This document shows positions 31,687-32,264 of a stretch of DNA of 32,264 bases, in pieces. The stretch's first letter is position 1; every line of letters begins with the position of its first letter. This stretch comes from Treponema sp. (lineage in GTDB: Bacteria; Spirochaetota; Spirochaetia; Treponematales; Breznakiellaceae). The notes under the pieces were generated by a model. It was given only the letters and a program-made list of their open reading frames with translations. It made no database searches and was not told the origin of the DNA. Location of the stretch: assembly GCA_031290475.1 (NCBI GenBank), contig JAITNM010000112.1, positions 1 to 32,264 on the forward strand, in the 5' to 3' direction. The translations under genes were made by a program, and so were the position numbers.

Positions 31687-32264
31687 GCCACGGCCCTCCC
31701 CGCGCTTACCTTGCCGGCTATACGGCCGGAAATCCTAGCGAAGAAGTCCGCCGAGATGCTTGACTGCAGGAAGCAGACCAGCACCACCACCAGGGATTTC
31801 ACGACAAGCGAAACTTCAGGCGGCACCCCGAAGGAATAAATCGTGGTGGTCAGGGTCTGTATCAGCAGGGCGCCCACGAGGCCCCCGGCGAGGCTGAACT
31901 TGCCGCCGGCCATGTTCGTGCCGCCGATGACCGCCGCGAGGATGGCGTCAAGCTCCGTGTTGAGGCCCGCGTTGTTGGCGTCCGAGGCCTTGATGTTGGA
32001 GCAGACGATGAGGCCCGCAACGCCCGCGCAGAAAGCGCAGAACACAAAGCTGAAAAGCTTCACGGCCTTCTCGTTGATGCCCGCATACCAGCTTGCCTGG
32101 GCGTTGCCGCCCACCGCCGCCGTGAAGAGTCCCAGGGATGTTTTCCGCGTCAGGAAGAGCGCCAGGATGAACACCGCCAGGGCTATGAAGATGGTGAAGG
32201 GGAGACCCATTACCCAGCCGCCCCCGATGAAGTGGAAGGGCTCGTAGTAGACCGTGATGATCTG
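31683..32264 (-). CDS. Sugar ABC transporter permease (RbsC family, N-terminus outside window)
   Basis: The last 193 residues of a permease are visible. The frame is open through the right edge, starting QIITVYYEPFHFIGGGWVMG, so the Met at 32210 is internal rather than the true start. The coupling segment ASWYAGINEKAVKLFSFVFCA and LDAILAAVIGGTNMAGGKFS near the C-terminus identify the RbsC family. The gene has noticeably higher G+C at third positions than most of the window. It forms an operon with the permease that follows; the substrate is unknown. Confidence 0.88.
   Translation of the reverse strand, partial: QIITVYYEPFHFIGGGWVMGLPFTIFIALAVFILALFLTRKTSLGLFTAAVGGNAQASWYAGINEKAVKLFSFVFCAFCAGVAGLIVCSNIKASDANNAGLNTELDAILAAVIGGTNMAGGKFSLAGGLVGALLIQTLTTTIYSFGVPPEVSLVVKSLVVVLVCFLQSSISADFFARISGRIAGKVSAGRAVA

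Noticed and set aside
30940-31839. Plus-strand open frame of 299 codons opposite the right-end permeases
   Set aside because: Same kind of shadow, spanning two real genes on the other strand and ignoring their boundary.

Overview
The window looks like chromosomal DNA from a host-associated spirochaete, most likely a Treponema. The basis is the two exported binding proteins whose mature N-termini begin AGGGQQ/AGGGGQQ after a short signal peptide, the density of Rbs-type sugar ABC transporters, and the anaerobe-type redox genes. This is inference; there is no rRNA or other phylogenetic marker here beyond trpS. No tRNA, rRNA, CRISPR array, integrase or intact transposase was found, and no gene-free stretch exceeds about 210 bases.

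Layout. 1-1381 (+): end of a sugar ABC permease and its periplasmic binding protein. 1382-2261: a hairpin repeat, a terminator and an AT-richer Fic gene. 2289-5665 (-): FGGY sugar/polyol kinase translationally coupled to a GlpA-like FAD/[2Fe-2S] dehydrogenase. 5848-9146 (+): two cystathionine-type PLP enzymes and two Rrf2 regulators, one with the IscR cysteine triad and one without. 9204-9668 (-): bacteriohemerythrin, divergent from cysK at 9869-10789 (+). 10894-15468 (-): a four-gene Gld-like ABC export/assembly module (ATPase, permease, GldG-like, DUF4340). 15502-26483 (-): a sugar uptake and conversion block with binding protein, double ATPase, two permeases, three Gfo/Idh/MocA dehydrogenases, two xylose-isomerase-like TIM barrels and DeoC. 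26692-30634 (+): trpS, a cytoplasmic GH2 glycosidase coupled to it, and a small toxin-antitoxin-like pair. 30700-32264 (-): two permeases of a further sugar ABC system, cut by the window edge.

How the genes fit together. The large minus-strand sugar block appears to be driven by two closely similar promoters (26554-26583 and 19475-19504; same TTGACA, 18-base spacer and TATAAT, with matching spacer bases). This suggests one regulon that imports a glycoside and modifies it by oxidation and epimerase/lyase chemistry. The repeated pairing of NAD-dependent dehydrogenases with TIM-barrel epimerases resembles the recently recognised non-hydrolytic (3-keto) glycoside cleavage systems, so this is the best candidate for an undescribed pathway. 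The sulfur/redox block (PLP enzymes, Fe-S-type and apo-type Rrf2 sensors, hemerythrin, cysK) looks like a cysteine/Fe-S/oxygen-sensing island.

Structured DNA. There are three copies of a short element at gene 3' ends, a cloverleaf-like inverted-repeat element with probable decayed relatives, a 58-base inverted repeat inside a dehydrogenase coding sequence, and competing hairpins before trpS.
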